From assembly GCA_963576735.1 (NCBI GenBank), contig OY755181.1:5208001-5272000 (forward strand): a DNA stretch of 64,000 bases. The letters are read 5' to 3'. This DNA is from Bedellia somnulentella (taxonomy: Eukaryota > Arthropoda > Insecta > Lepidoptera > Bedelliidae). The notes beneath the pieces are model-generated. The model was not told the origin of the DNA and ran no database searches. It worked only from the letters and a program-made list of their open reading frames with translations. Of this stretch, positions 7,753 through 18,018 are shown in pieces (position 1 is the first letter of the stretch; the number at the start of each line of letters is the position of its first letter). Position numbers and translations under genes: made by a program.

Positions 7753-8733
7753 TTAAACAATGGCACCACATTCTTTCAATTCTTCAATAATTGAAATAAT
7801 TTCATTATCAAGTCCTGTGTTGCCAGCATCTCGGGAGGCGATAAGTAACTTCAATCGTTCTACCAACTCATTCGGATCATCCCAGTAAACATAATCCACA
7901 TTAGTTTTTACCGTTTTCAGCTTAGGTACTTGTAAAATACCTCCTTTATGTATGTTTGTAGAGCTAATAGTTTTGGATTGTTGAAAAAGAGGTTTAATAA
8001 TTGAATTGTATTTGTAGCCTCTGTTACTATTTATAGGTTGTGCAGGATCATACCCTCGATGATGAGCATTAGTGTTAAGTAAAATGCATTTATATATTTT
8101 TTTGTCCTCTTCAGTTATAACATTAAAATCTATATTTTTTTTAAACAATAACTCTGTTAATCCTTTTGTGTTTGGATAAGAGTGACCTGCAATCGATAAT
8201 TTATCTCCCATCACTAAAAGTGGTTTTGATCCCACCATCAGTTTACCATTTACTCTTCGAGCTCCATAAGGTACATCTTCGAATACTTCTGATGATAGTG
8301 ACCATGATGATATAGATTTTTTAATTGGAGTTGATGTTAAACTTGAATTAGTTTCAAAAAACAATTCACTTTGCTCGTTGTCTGAATTAGTGTTCCTATC
8401 CGAATCATACAAATCTGAAACACTGTGACTTTTTCTAATTTTTGCCATTTGTTCGTTAAATGTAACGCTACCAGCTGATAGTTTTCTCTTTTTAACCGTT
8501 GTTGGTTCACTTGATGAATTATAATTTTCTCTATTTTCGTATTCTGCATTCAGTTTTGTATCGATATTGTTATGTTGTAATGCTATTAAATTTAGTGGGT
8601 CCGTTATTGGTTTAAAAACAGATTCCATCACTTTATCATTTTCTCGCTTAATATTTTGAATTTTTTTTACCTTCTTTTTTATAACTTCAGCAGCTTTGAC
8701 TATTTGTTGTTTGATTGACTTTTCTTTTTCCAT
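7753..8733 (-). CDS. Polinton DUF8207-like protein (326 aa)
   Basis: The N-terminus is basic and helical (IKQQIVKAAEVIKKKVKKI), then a low-complexity Ser/Asn-rich middle (about 70-150), then a conserved-looking C-terminal domain. That domain has YGARRVNGKLMVGSKPLLV, TKGLTELLFKK, an ILLNTNAHHRGY segment and VYWDDPNELVERLKLL. The pattern matches proteins annotated DUF8207 in insect Polintons; their function is unknown and a capsid or core role is only a guess. A TATA-like TTTATATAAA sits immediately before the ATG at 8733, so this may head a transcript. Intact. Confidence 0.7.
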   Translation of the reverse strand: MEKEKSIKQQIVKAAEVIKKKVKKIQNIKRENDKVMESVFKPITDPLNLIALQHNNIDTKLNAEYENRENYNSSSEPTTVKKRKLSAGSVTFNEQMAKIRKSHSVSDLYDSDRNTNSDNEQSELFFETNSSLTSTPIKKSISSWSLSSEVFEDVPYGARRVNGKLMVGSKPLLVMGDKLSIAGHSYPNTKGLTELLFKKNIDFNVITEEDKKIYKCILLNTNAHHRGYDPAQPINSNRGYKYNSIIKPLFQQSKTISSTNIHKGGILQVPKLKTVKTNVDYVYWDDPNELVERLKLLIASRDAGNTGLDNEIISIIEELKECGAIV

Positions 8734-8817
8734 TTTATATAAATATCGTAAACTACGTTTCTGTATGAGGGTGCAATTAACAATGGTATGTATATTTTTT
8801 AAGCAATGGTATATATT

Positions 8818-9507
8818 TTATCCATCAATGTTTATAAATGTATCAAATTTACTTCTATAGCATCCGTTGTTTTTCTCACAATCTTTATTAATGACTAAGT
8901 AGCCATATGAATCTTGCCAGATCTGCGAACACATTTCCCGAAATTGTTGCCATGTCATATCTGTATTTACATGTTCATTGTAGACATGACGTAAATTTAT
9001 ATCATCTTGCTTGAAAAGAATGATAATATTAGCATTATCACGAATTAACTGTTTTGGTATTTTACTATATGTTTGGTTGAGGTAAAAGGCATCTATTTGT
9101 TTGTGTCTACCCATAGCAAAATAGTCACGAATATTACTTTGACTTTCACCAGCCACATCATCAAAAATTATAATGGAGTTAGGAGAGGCAACATTCGGGC
9201 TTAAAACCTCCTCATTATCGCGAAACTTAAAGAAGCACACCCCAGGTACGCGCATCATTACTTTTTCTAAAAATATATAAATAGGCTGGTAAAGAGTTTT
9301 TGAGTAGACGTAAATATTACGAAACTTTAATCCATTTGCATGTAACAACAATCCAATTACTAAATTGGTTTTTCCACAATTTGATGGACCACAAACTAAA
9401 CAACGAATCGTGTTAGGTAAAAGCTTTCCATGTCGAAACTCTTTCTTCAAATGCTCAACACAAATTTTATCAAGCTGTAAAGATGTTGGTTGTTTTATAA
9501 ACTTCAT
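8818..9507 (-). CDS. Polinton packaging ATPase, A32/FtsK-like (229 aa)
   Basis: Walker A is LVCGPSNCGKTNL (GPSNCGKT at residues 40-47) and Walker B is SIIIFDDVAG (111-120), followed by the sensor-like segment GRHKQIDAFYLNQTYSKIP (132-150). This is the layout of the HerA/FtsK-superfamily ATPases that pump DNA into capsids in Polintons and large DNA viruses. The protein is of normal length for the family and intact. It is the first gene of the minus-strand array. Start ATG at 9507 (MKFIKQPTSLQLDKIC); there is no strong upstream promoter motif visible. Confidence 0.93.
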   Translation of the reverse strand: MKFIKQPTSLQLDKICVEHLKKEFRHGKLLPNTIRCLVCGPSNCGKTNLVIGLLLHANGLKFRNIYVYSKTLYQPIYIFLEKVMMRVPGVCFFKFRDNEEVLSPNVASPNSIIIFDDVAGESQSNIRDYFAMGRHKQIDAFYLNQTYSKIPKQLIRDNANIIILFKQDDINLRHVYNEHVNTDMTWQQFREMCSQIWQDSYGYLVINKDCEKNNGCYRSKFDTFINIDG

Positions 9508-9661
9508 GATTGGGTGCCTATATTTGGTGAAGTTGCTTATTTCATACTGACCGTTAAAGTGATATGACAGTTGCTTTTATCTCTTGCTAGAATCAGTAAT
9601 AAACGTATAAAAAAAAAACCTCCGAATCTTGCGTTCTACCGTGCATCGGTCCAATAAACAT

Positions 9662-9766
9662 TGTATAATTGAGGCGTTCTAACTCACCCTCGATCGATCG
9701 CGGAGCGGAGCGGCAGCGCAGCGGAGCTAGATCGATCGAGAGTGAGTTAGAACGCCCAATTATACA
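9662..9766. repeat. Near-perfect hairpin palindrome at right edge of Polinton
   Basis: Arms of about 37 bases, TGTATAATTG-x-GGCGTTCTAA and onward to CGATCGATC, are repeated inverted on the right. They enclose a GC-rich spacer made of GCGGAGCGGAGCGGCAGCGC-type repeats. It lies about 155 bases beyond the ATPase start, so it may mark the element end or be a separate small foldback insertion. Confidence 0.7.
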
Positions 9767-9837
9767 CTACTCACCCTGTATAAGTTATTCTTATCTTGGA
9801 AGGTTTTGGCTATTATTATTTATTTATTATTATTATT

Positions 9838-10055
9838 AGATACATATATACTACCTATCTATACTCTCACGGCTATAACTCTCCAAGAGACAGTAAGCTT
9901 CCGAATAAAAAAAAACTAAGTGTCTTTTAAAAATTAAGTAGAAAAAAAGAAAAACGATGTACGACAAGTACGATGGGTGATTCACGTGATTGGCCTCCAC
10001 ATCACATCACAGCCACATCGCACGACAATCACTAATAAATGAAGCCCCAATAGTA
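9838..10055 (-). repeat. Degenerate SINE-B copy
   Basis: Tail-end motif CTCACGGCTATAA near 9867 and the later match to the ACATCACA/GCACGACAATC/GAAGCCCCAATAG blocks fit a decayed minus-strand copy of the SINE-B family described at 10510. Confidence 0.5.
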
Positions 10056-10110
10056 TAAATGTAAACAGTAATTTATAACTTGCATTAATATAATTTTTTA
10101 TTGTCCACAG

Positions 10111-10335
10111 AGTCAAGACCACCGAGAAAAAATTACAATCAGTTATCATCAAATGAAAAGCTTGATAATCGACAAATTGAAGAAATGCACATTGACGAAG
10201 CAGACATAGAATCTGATGCCAGCAGTACTGATTTAGATGAGCGAGATACCACAGGTGTTTGTCCGCCTTGTGCGCATGATCGATATAACAACAATATCCA
10301 TCTACACGATGAATTCAGTGATGATACAGACTACG
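10111..10335 (+). CDS. Zinc-finger gene, internal exon
   Basis: Acceptor TTATTGTCCACAG at 10110, donor ACG|GTAAGT at 10335. 225 bases, phase 1 at the 3' end, so codon G|AC joins to the exon at 16514. Two cysteines (VCPPCAH) are present but no full finger. Confidence 0.75.
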
Positions 10336-13300
10336 GTAAGTACTAATTTTATATCTGTGAGAGGAACTACCAAAACCATTAAAATACTACAGATTGTGTT
10401 AATCAACGTATAAGGTTTAGCAAGTTCATTGCCATACTGGTCATGTTGCCATTTACTACTTTGATGCACGTTTTAAGTTTGTATTCACTTTTGATATATG
10501 AATATACATATACATACATACATACATATACTCACGGCTATAAATCCCTAGAAGGGGTAGCCAGAGCTAAGGAATTAGAAATTCCTCAGCCTCTTTTGGA
10601 AATGTGAGTGGGGAAAAGATGGTATAAATAAAGGTTGTTGGTGATGGGTCTCCAACCGCATCGCCCAACAATCCCTTAAAGGCCCCACTACCGTTAGTCG
10701 TCTCTTACATACACCCACCGGAAGAAATGGGGTAGTGCTATTCTAAGCCGACACTACACAGCAATTTTAATATATATGTATATATATATATATTTACATG
10801 AGATATATATATATATATATATCTCATATACAATATTACAAAAAATCTAACGGCCAAGTTCACATGATGTGTCCTTTTTTGTATTTGACTCGACATTGGT
10901 GGATTTATTGTGGCAAACACGATTTAAGCCATTTAAAACAAAACTTTACTGACGCGTGACTGACAATCAGTCAAATCAATGGAGGATTGGATTGACACCT
11001 TTTTTTTGGATTTTCATTCAGCTTGTTGCATTTGTAATGAAATTCATTTGTTGTTTTGATTGTCTAGTCTACATACATAAAGAAGTACTTAATTTTGGTT
11101 GTGAATGTACCTAACTCACCTTCTGTGTTGGTGAAACAATTTACTTGTCGACGATTCAGTTTTGTGACATTAATTGTTAAGAATGACGAATTTGAAGTCT
11201 GATTTGGACGAGTATTTACTTCAAAATGAGAGTCGACGAAGTTACAAATTGACTTTACCTTTTTCTACACCAAGTTTCTTGTCGCGAAGTAACGATGAAA
11301 CGCCAAGCAGCAGTACCAGTAAAGGAAGTTGGTTTGAAGAGGTCCAAAAAGAATATTTTACTTTGGTTAGTATGATTCTCTTTTTAATTGTTTGTGCTGA
11401 TAGTGCGCCTGCGAACTCATTGGCCGACTGAGTAAAATGACCTCAGGGTAATGAATAGGTTTACTCATATCATACTCTCCAAATAGATAATGCATGTATA
11501 CATCCATAACGTAAGTTATTTGTATTTATAGATAAACCAAAAGTTGTATTGCAAGACAAAACATCATTTTTATTGTCTGATTTATTCCTATTTTTTGTTT
11601 TATTTACTACATTTACCTACATTCTCATGTAAATTCTGCAAGCATAGAAATTATTCAAACACCAAAATGCATTGTTTCATATTTGAATACTACATAACAT
11701 AACATTAATTACCTAACATTATCTTAAAACAGTGGCAAAAATGCTTAAAATAATGAAATTTATTAAAATTAGTAGCTGCAATGAAACTCTACATTTTATT
11801 GAACATGTATTATAGTTATCAATAATGTAAATATCAAAATATTTCCTAATATCATTGTAAACAAATTATACTTGAGTACAATAATGTTATAGCAAGTTCC
11901 TATGCCTATATAGTACTTTCTTACATTTCAGTCGCGAACTCAGAGGCTCATTGGATTTGCTGTTTGTGTATTCTTTGGATTCCTCTGCTTTATATTATCA
12001 TTCCTCTACATTCCAATACTCCTGATACAAGCAAGAAAATTTGCCCTTCTCTTCACATTAGGAAGCCTTTTCTTCATACTTAGGTAAGAATAACATTGTT
12101 TAAATTTAAACATATTAATAAATTAACAAAGATTGTCATTTTCCACTTTTCACAGTATGCACACCAAAAGTGGACCAATTTGAATCTTTTATGTGGAACT
12201 TTACTTACTTTGAATTTGAGTTCAATCTTAGCTTAAACTCTACATTTTAATTCTAATATATCACAAAAAATACAGATTCTGCAGTTGAGAACTAACTACT
12301 CTGATCTGTCAAAGTTTAAGTGTAGGAAAAAAATAGTAAGTCTTTTTTTATAAGTTTCCTCTAAAAACATATAATGCATTTAGAATGAGCCTGTACTAGC
12401 AGGTCTGTGTCAGCACAGGGTCCATGATTGTTGAATGTAGGTGATGCCTTTTACAGTACTTTGACAAAAATGTTCTTGTAATGTTGCAAATACAATTAAG
12501 TACAGCACTGGGAAATGAGGCATTTAGAAGACACACTGACACTAAGCATTCATAGTGCTACTCACATTCTTGTATGGTTCTAAACCACAGAACATTGACA
12601 TCTTTTTTTTCAACAGTTTCAGCTTCCTTTGGGGTCCTTGGAATCACATTAAGTCATTATTCAGCAAAGAAAAGGCATTGTCTACCACTTTGTATGGCAC
12701 AACTCTGATTGCCACCCTGTACTGCGCATTACACCTGATGAGTACTCCATTGACTGTGATATGTGCTGTAGCACAAGTGATAGCATTGCTGTGGATGATG
12801 ATGGGCTCCATACCGGGAGGATCCTCAGGAATGAGATTCTTCGGCAGCATGTTTAAATCATCTGTTTCTAATACATTGCCTATTTAGTATGATAGTGATC
12901 CAAATTTTCAAAACACTTTTTATTTTTTTAATCATAACTAGTGGCTATGTCAGCCAATGACTGGTAAAATATATTCAATTTATTGTGAATGGATATGTTA
13001 TTGTATCTGTTCTTTTTTCTATTTAAAGTATTGAATTTAAATTGAAAGCCTTAATTGATCCAATATTTTTTGTAAGGCTGAGGGATATATTTATCATTAA
13101 TTTATGATAAAAATCTTCATCAGTAGTGATCATGGGCTAAGTATGGATATTAACCTGTTTGTTACTTAAAGAAAGATTTAAAAGTTTACATATCACAAAT
13201 TTCAATACCAGTTCAACAGAATAGCGAAAATAATAACTTACAATGAAATAGGATATCAGAAATCAAAACTCTGAATGTAATGTTACCTCTAATTATGGCA

Positions 13301-16300
13301 TTATATTAAATTAGTCTGGAAATTGATTTAATTAATGAATATTGGTTCTTAGCTTTATAATATATGTTTTTTACCATAAGTTATCTAAAGAGTGCCTTGT
13401 ATGCTTAAAGTATTTATATATTTCTATATAATTTGTTCATTCCAATTAAAAACTACCATTAAAAGACCTTTTTGAAGGAAGTTATGGGTGTATATTGGTT
13501 TGTTTCATATGTTTTCCGGAATGTCTTGTGTGGCCCTGCATGCAACTATATTTCCCATTAGCGGACCACCTGTCTTGGCACATTAACCTAACCTCTCACT
13601 ACATCAGCTATCTGCCAGTGAAGTTCAGTCAAAATTGGCTAGTCATTTCAGAGATTAGCAGGAACAGACAGACAATATTTAAAAATAATACTAAATACCA
13701 CAAAAGGGAACTTCATGTAACTTTCATACTTAATTCAACAGATCTGTACAGTATTTCATAAATAAATATATAGTGCGACCATCTATGGGAAATTGGTTTT
13801 GGTTTAAGTTGGTTTGAGCAAAATTGCCTGAAAAGGCAACTGAGTACTTATAGAATCAATTCATGTAAATCGCGGCAATGATTCCTGTACGTTTTTATGA
13901 AATGGCCGTATATTATGAACATTTGTAGAACAATACTCGTACATATTTTACACAATGTTAAATTTAATCTAATGTATTTTCTATGTTTCGAAAGAATGAT
14001 TAATGCTTATTGCCAAAACGTTGATTACGCTCAAATACGGTGCGATTAAAATTATAAGATTTGTGATTAGTAAAACAAGTTTTCATTTATAAGCATAAAC
14101 TGCAGGTTGAAAATAAATAAAGAACTTTTTAAAGTTCTGTGAACTTAAAGAAAACAAAATAAATGGGAGCTTGTTTTCATATTTTAGTCAATTTTCATAT
14201 TTCGTGTAACTATTAATTGTGTACATATTCAATAAATCATATCAAATCTTTATTTTCATTTAATTAACCAATAATTAATTATTTATTCTTCCATAACATC
14301 GTCAAGAGTATGTCAAACAATTGAGGCCAACAAATAAGTTGCATGTCTTACATGGGACTAAGGGGCTTTGACAAATTAATACATATACCTACATATACTG
14401 ACGGGTATCAATCCCAAAAGGGGTAGTCAAATCTTTAGAATAAGAAATTCCTCAGCCAATCGAAAGTTGAGTAGGTAAAATATTGTAAAGTTTATAAGTG
14501 ATGGGTCTCCAACCGCATCGCCTGATAATTGATTTAATTACCTAAAGGTAATCTGTGAATATTTAAACTTTTTTGATATCACGTAATACTATACAGCCTG
14601 GTGAGCCGGGCCCCTATTTCACTAGTAGATATTTGTCACATTACAATCCGTCAACTGTCGAAGCTAACATCACTATAATGGCCCAAGGACCAAACTGTGA
14701 CGGTACTTACAGATCCACAAACTTTTCTTGGCCGGCGGCGACTACTGGTACTACTGTCGCCATTTTCAAATTTCAGCCTGTCATTGTCAGTTAGCTCTCA
14801 ACTAAATAAAACTTATAGGGTGACCTACGTATATAATAAATTATCACTTTCATTTATATTTTTGTAGTGGAAACTTTTGATCAAGACAATTATTTATATG
14901 ATGATTATATGAACGCTTTTATTTCCAGTATTCAATATGAAAATTATTATTTATTTTGTTAAATTATCTAAGTAAGCTAACACCGTCCGAAAAGTTGTGC
15001 GCACATGACTATAGCGGTGCGGGTTACGGGATAAGATTTCACTTCGTATACACTGATGCGTGGGTTCTAATTCTAATGCAGGGATGTACCAAACTGTCTG
15101 ACATATATATAAAAATACAAGGCTGAATAAAAAAGTGCCCATAAATTCACTGACCCAGCAAAATGAATGACCCAAACGATATCTGAAGTTTATAATTATT
15201 TTTTCTGTGCCTCATTTATAGGGGATCTATGTGTGAATGTGAAATGTAAAAGACAGTACACGACAAGGTAAGCCTCTGATTTACAGGATTAAAAAAATGA
15301 GTTTATGTAGTTACCCACTTTATTTAACTCTGAGTGTCACAAATAACAAATCCTTGAGTGTAAAATAATAAATCAGTTTGCAGAGAAGTACAATTTGCAG
15401 TGTTATCGCTGAAAGCGATCTCTTCCAGATAACATTTGGAAGGTGAGATCAGCTAATTCAGGATACACAGTTATTTGGGTAGACATACAAGACCAGGGGA
15501 AAAATAAATAAATATAATTAGCTTATTTTAAAACGAACATGTTTACTTACAATAATAGTTATTAATTAAATTAATATTATATAAATTGTTTTATTAAGAC
15601 ATTTCAATACATAAATAAATTAGCCTGTATGATGTAAAATTATTTCCCTTATAATGGTTAATTTTTATTTACTGGCAATACTAATATCGATGACAGAGAC
15701 GCCCTTACTGGCCAAGAAAAGTTTGTGGATCTGTAATTATTTTTAATGGTTATTTAACGCCCAGATACTTCGATCATATATATACCAATGATGCCGCACT
15801 CCATACAAATTCAACGCACAAAAGTGGACCGTGCGAATGACAAGACTGTTTGACAATTAAATATTTATTTTTCTACAATTTATCGACCTTACCGCATTTT
15901 ATTGCAAGATCTAGCATGCGACTGCAAGTGAAACAGTGCTTACCATATAAAAAAGCACTGTTTTACCGGGCATTTTTCGTGCTTTGTTGGTGTATCTTTG
16001 GTATATATGATCGAACCCCAGATATGTAAACGTCTTATCAATAGTTGATTTAACTATCGTTCCACAGATTGTTAGGTAGAGTCAAAACGAATTTGCATAA
16101 GTTTTATTATAAAAATAAATTTAACGACTTCTAGCTACGTAAATCAGGAAAGATAACTTACTTACTTACCGATGCCCGACCCTTTAAGCAATGGTTTCAG
16201 ACACACATAGTTAGCCTTTACGCCGCGCCGCCACCCATGTGGATCCGAAGGGGTTGCAAAAGTGTTATTTCTTCTAAATATCACGTAGAGGGGACAAAAC

Positions 16301-17402
16301 TATTCTGCCGCTTTGCATGAGTATATACTGTCACATGGCCAAACATATATAAGTCACCCGTGTGCGTTTCCTTATGATGTTTTCCCTTACATCGTTACAA
16401 TCTTGTGAAATTAGGAACACATATTAAACTTCATGACTGCTCACAATAATATCAAAGATGAATAAAATGTTTTTCCTTTCCCCGTTCTTATACATTCAAA
16501 CGTAACGTTTCAGACGAGGCGCTAACGTGCAACGTGTGCGACCGATCGTTCCCAAGCCGACGGCAGCTCGCAGATCATCAACAGAAGAAACGACATTTTG
16601 GGTAATTACCGTGATTTTCTGTCATTAATGTTAGCAGGGGTCAATCACGCTATAATTAATCCATAAATACCATAACCATTTTCTAACCTTGCCCATCCCA
16701 TCCCATTTTTTATCGCAGCATTTAGTTTTGATACTGAGAAGTCTGATGCTGCGATAGTATTTTGTATAAATAACTTCCTCGGGCTATCAAATAAATATGC
16801 ACCTCTACCTCTTGCTCGCTATATTGACGTTATGAGATAAAGATACGGTATTCTAGGCCCTCCGTCAAAAACTTCTTGCTTTTTAGCGTCTTACAAAAAG
16901 CTCGTGTTTACTCCGCTGTATCATTTTGTTTCTTTTCAACGTTATTGAGATGCAACAACCGTGATAGCCTAGTGGGCAGAACAACCGCCCATCATGCCCA
17001 GAGGCGTTGGTGTAAATCCAGAGTCATTTTAATCAATTTATCATGGTGGTTAATTTAGGGGGAAAATATCGAACTTAGCGAAATGATCGAAGAGGGGCTT
17101 ATCGAACACCATGTGCTGTTAAGAAGTTGTAGTACCTCTGCTATCCCTGCGAGGATATACGGCGTGAATATTTGAGTTTTGAGCATGTACGTGTAGTTTC
17201 GAATGTCTCAATGACGTTGGGTATCGTTTACAGTTGCACATCATGTGACAGCCTATTCCCGTCGCTGATGCAGCTGGAGCACCACAAGGAGCAGTTCGAG
17301 CACTGGTCCGACTGCTGCCGGTCCGAGTCCGACCGCTCCGACTCGGACTCGGACTTCGAGTGCGAGTCCCGGGACCGAAGAGACACGCATCGCCTACTCT
17401 AA
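10111..17402 (+). CDS. C2H2 zinc-finger protein gene, three 3' exons (join 10111-10335, 16514-16601, 17234-17402)
   Basis: Three exons with consensus splice sites stay in one open frame with matching phases (1 and 2). The first codes an acidic, polar segment (SNEKLDNRQIEEMHIDEADI). The second codes a C2H2 finger (CNVCDRSF then QLADHQQKKRH). The third codes a second finger (CTSCDSLF then LEHHKEQFEH), a Ser/Asp-rich tail and the stop at 17400-17402. The two fingers are adjacent, separated by only a few residues. The 5' exon with the start codon is not found and may lie left of the Polinton. A complete SFT2D3 gene sits in the first visible intron. I do not recognise the family; a nucleic-acid-binding role is inferred from the fingers. 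Confidence 0.8.
10510..10765 (-). repeat. SINE-B, nearly complete copy (about 255 bp)
   Basis: Read on the minus strand it starts with a GCTGTGTAGTGTCGGCTTAG head, has a conserved GGAGACCCATCACCAACAAC block in the middle and ends TTTATAGCCGTGAGTATATG followed by TATG repeats. It is one of at least thirteen copies in the window and serves as the family reference. The TATG tail matches the 3' end of the RTE LINEs here. No clear pol III A/B boxes were identified in the head. Confidence 0.75.
10766..11182 (+). promoter_or_regulatory. Upstream region of SFT2D3
   Basis: A TA dinucleotide-rich tract runs from about 10769 to 10826. After it the DNA is ordinary AT-rich sequence up to the ATG at 11183. 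A promoter for SFT2D3 must lie here or within the SINE, but no convincing TATA or initiator was singled out. Confidence 0.35.
11183..11365 (+). CDS. SFT2D3: SFT2D3 exon 1
   Basis: Cytosolic N-terminal 61 codons, Ser-rich after residue 40. A TTG nine bases upstream is in frame but the ATG at 11183 is the natural start. Confidence 0.88.
11183..12887 (+). CDS. SFT2D3: Vesicle transport protein SFT2D3 (join 11183-11365, 11932-12083, 12617-12887)
   Basis: The three exons give a complete 201-residue protein ending at TAG 12887. The start MTNLKSDLDEYLLQ and the middle YIPILLIQARKFALLFTLGS match the SFT2D3 branch of the Sft2/Got1-like family, which works in vesicle fusion with the Golgi from endosomes. 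Four membrane segments are visible: about residues 67-88, 97-118, 136-155 and 158-180, with a short cytoplasmic C-terminus ending SNTLPI. Splice sites are TTG|GTTAGT, TTTCAG|TCG, AG|GTAAGA and CAACAG|TTT, with phases 0 and 2. The whole gene lies inside an intron of the zinc-finger gene on the same strand, so it must have its own promoter. Confidence 0.93.
11932..12083 (+). CDS. SFT2D3: SFT2D3 exon 2
   Basis: Codes SRTQRLIGFAV and the first two membrane segments; ends AG|GTAAGA with a split serine codon. Confidence 0.93.
12617..12887 (+). CDS. SFT2D3: SFT2D3 exon 3
   Basis: Codes FSFLWGPWNHIKSLFSKEK, two further membrane segments and the C-terminal GGSSGMRFFGSMFKSS block, stop TAG 12885-12887. 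Confidence 0.93.
12888..14384. other. SFT2D3 3' flank and intronic DNA
   Basis: No gene. Bases 13495-13680 look like an interspersed repeat piece, ending in the motif AGAGATTAGCAGGAACAGAC common at transposon ends in arthropods. The rest is AT-rich with no recognised feature. Confidence 0.4.
14385..14545 (-). repeat. SINE-B, 3' part
   Basis: Minus-strand copy with tail CATATACTGACGGGTATCAA, AAATTCCTCAGCC and GATGGGTCTCCAACCGCATC blocks; the head is missing. Confidence 0.7.
14709..15734. repeat. Inverted 25-bp pair about 1 kb apart
   Basis: ACAGATCCACAAACTTTTCT and the next five bases at 14709-14733 recur exactly inverted at 15710-15734. They may be the ends of one decayed inverted-repeat element or two opposed copies of a small MITE. 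Between them is AT-rich DNA and a 15405-15455 repeat piece. Confidence 0.55.
15405..15455 (+). repeat. Dispersed repeat piece (AGCGATCTCTTCCAGA core)
   Basis: AAAGCGATCTCTTCCAGA followed by AACxTTTGGAAGGTG recurs at 30378-30425 and inverted at 23076-23107. The core is a familiar dispersed lepidopteran repeat; the parent element is not determined here. Confidence 0.55.
15763..16023. mobile_element. MITE-like inverted-repeat element (261 bp)
   Basis: The left arm AGATACTTCGATCATATATA is matched inverted by the right arm ending TATATATGATCGAACCCCAG. Non-coding between. Superfamily not assigned. Confidence 0.6.
16215..16402 (-). repeat. Degenerate SINE-A copy
   Basis: Motifs ATCCGAAGGGGTTG, ACTGTCACATGGCCAA and TTTCCTTATGATGTTTTCCC match the SINE-A body in minus orientation. 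Confidence 0.55.
16514..16601 (+). CDS. Zinc-finger gene, first finger exon
   Basis: Acceptor CGTTTCAG at 16513, donor TTTGG|GTAATT at 16601. Codes EALTCNVCDRSFPSRRQLAD and HQQKKRHFG, a full C2H2 finger. More GC-rich than its flanks. Confidence 0.85.
16956..17192 (+). repeat. SINE-A, internally deleted copy with tRNA-like head
   Basis: The head CCGTGATAGCCTAGTGGGCA and a later TGTAAATCCAGAGTC resemble tRNA A and B boxes. The 3' end CCTCTGCTATCCCTGCGAGG to ACGGCGTGAA is the family tail. It sits in the intron just before the last zinc-finger exon. Confidence 0.65.
17234..17402 (+). CDS. Zinc-finger gene, last exon
   Basis: Acceptor CGTTTACAG at 17233. Codes the second C2H2 finger, then DCCRSESDRSDSDSDFECES, and ends DTHRLL-stop. 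A polyadenylation-type AATAAA is near 17767. Confidence 0.85.
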
Positions 17403-17883
17403 TGCCATCATCTCATTGTTGCCGGGAACAAGGGGACGCTCGGCACCTTCGTTTGAATATATTGTACTTTCTTGTTTTTGTAATATCACAGATAATATAA
17501 TTTAATTTGTAATCCATGATTATTTGTAAACTGCACTAGCAGTGTGTAAAAGGGACTGTGAAGCGAGCAATACAGCAAATGTGACCTGTTGTGTTTGTTT
17601 GTCTGTGAAAAATGATTTTCTGTAATGTAAAAGATATATTTGAAAAAATATAGTGTTAATGTGTAAATCCTTTATACATACCGCTCTCTCTCTCTCTCTT
17701 CAGTTGGCTGTTCTAAGTAAAATACATGAAGTAGCTAGGCAAAAAACACTATTCTCGCCTTAACGAATAAATTTCTTAATTAATAAATAGGTGTAATCGA
17801 TACACGTGTCCACAAATCCATCAATAACCTTGAACCAGGAAGTCAGCTATATATTCCGGAAATAAATCTCAAAAAAGAATGGC

Positions 17884-18018
17884 TGGTGATGGGTCTCTAC
17901 AATTCACCAAAATTTCACCTAACAAGTCCCAAAACCAAGAGTCGCCTTACAACTCCCGCCGGAAAAATGGGTCAGCTATTCTAAGCCACAAACCAAACCA
18001 AGGCCACACACAGCAAAG
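17884..18018 (-). repeat. SINE-B, 5' part
   Basis: GGTGATGGGTCTC, AGAGTCGCCTTACA and GGGTCAGCTATTCTAAGCC blocks in minus orientation; tail missing. Confidence 0.65.

Larger units (their letters stand above)
1..9660. mobile_element. Polinton/Maverick (adintovirus-like) integrated element, left end outside window
   Basis: A block of about twelve closely spaced genes carries the Polinton hallmark set: protein-primed-type DNA polymerase B, retroviral-type integrase, adenain-type protease, FtsK/A32-like packaging ATPase, two capsid-type proteins and a PLA2-domain protein. Polymerase and two small genes read plus; the rest form a minus-strand array from 9507 down to 2690. Several neighbours overlap by ATGA, a compact virus-like layout unlike host genes. 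The left terminus is beyond the window, and I could not identify a terminal inverted repeat; the right edge is placed after the ATPase gene and is approximate. All frames except the protease are open, so the copy looks fairly young. Confidence 0.9.

Noticed and set aside
14573..14794. 73-codon plus ORF
   Set aside because: Lies in inverted-repeat DNA and shows no domain, splice sites or start context.
17340..17365. GACTCGGACTCGGACTTCGA as a tandem repeat
   Set aside because: It is the Ser/Asp-rich coding tail of the zinc-finger protein.
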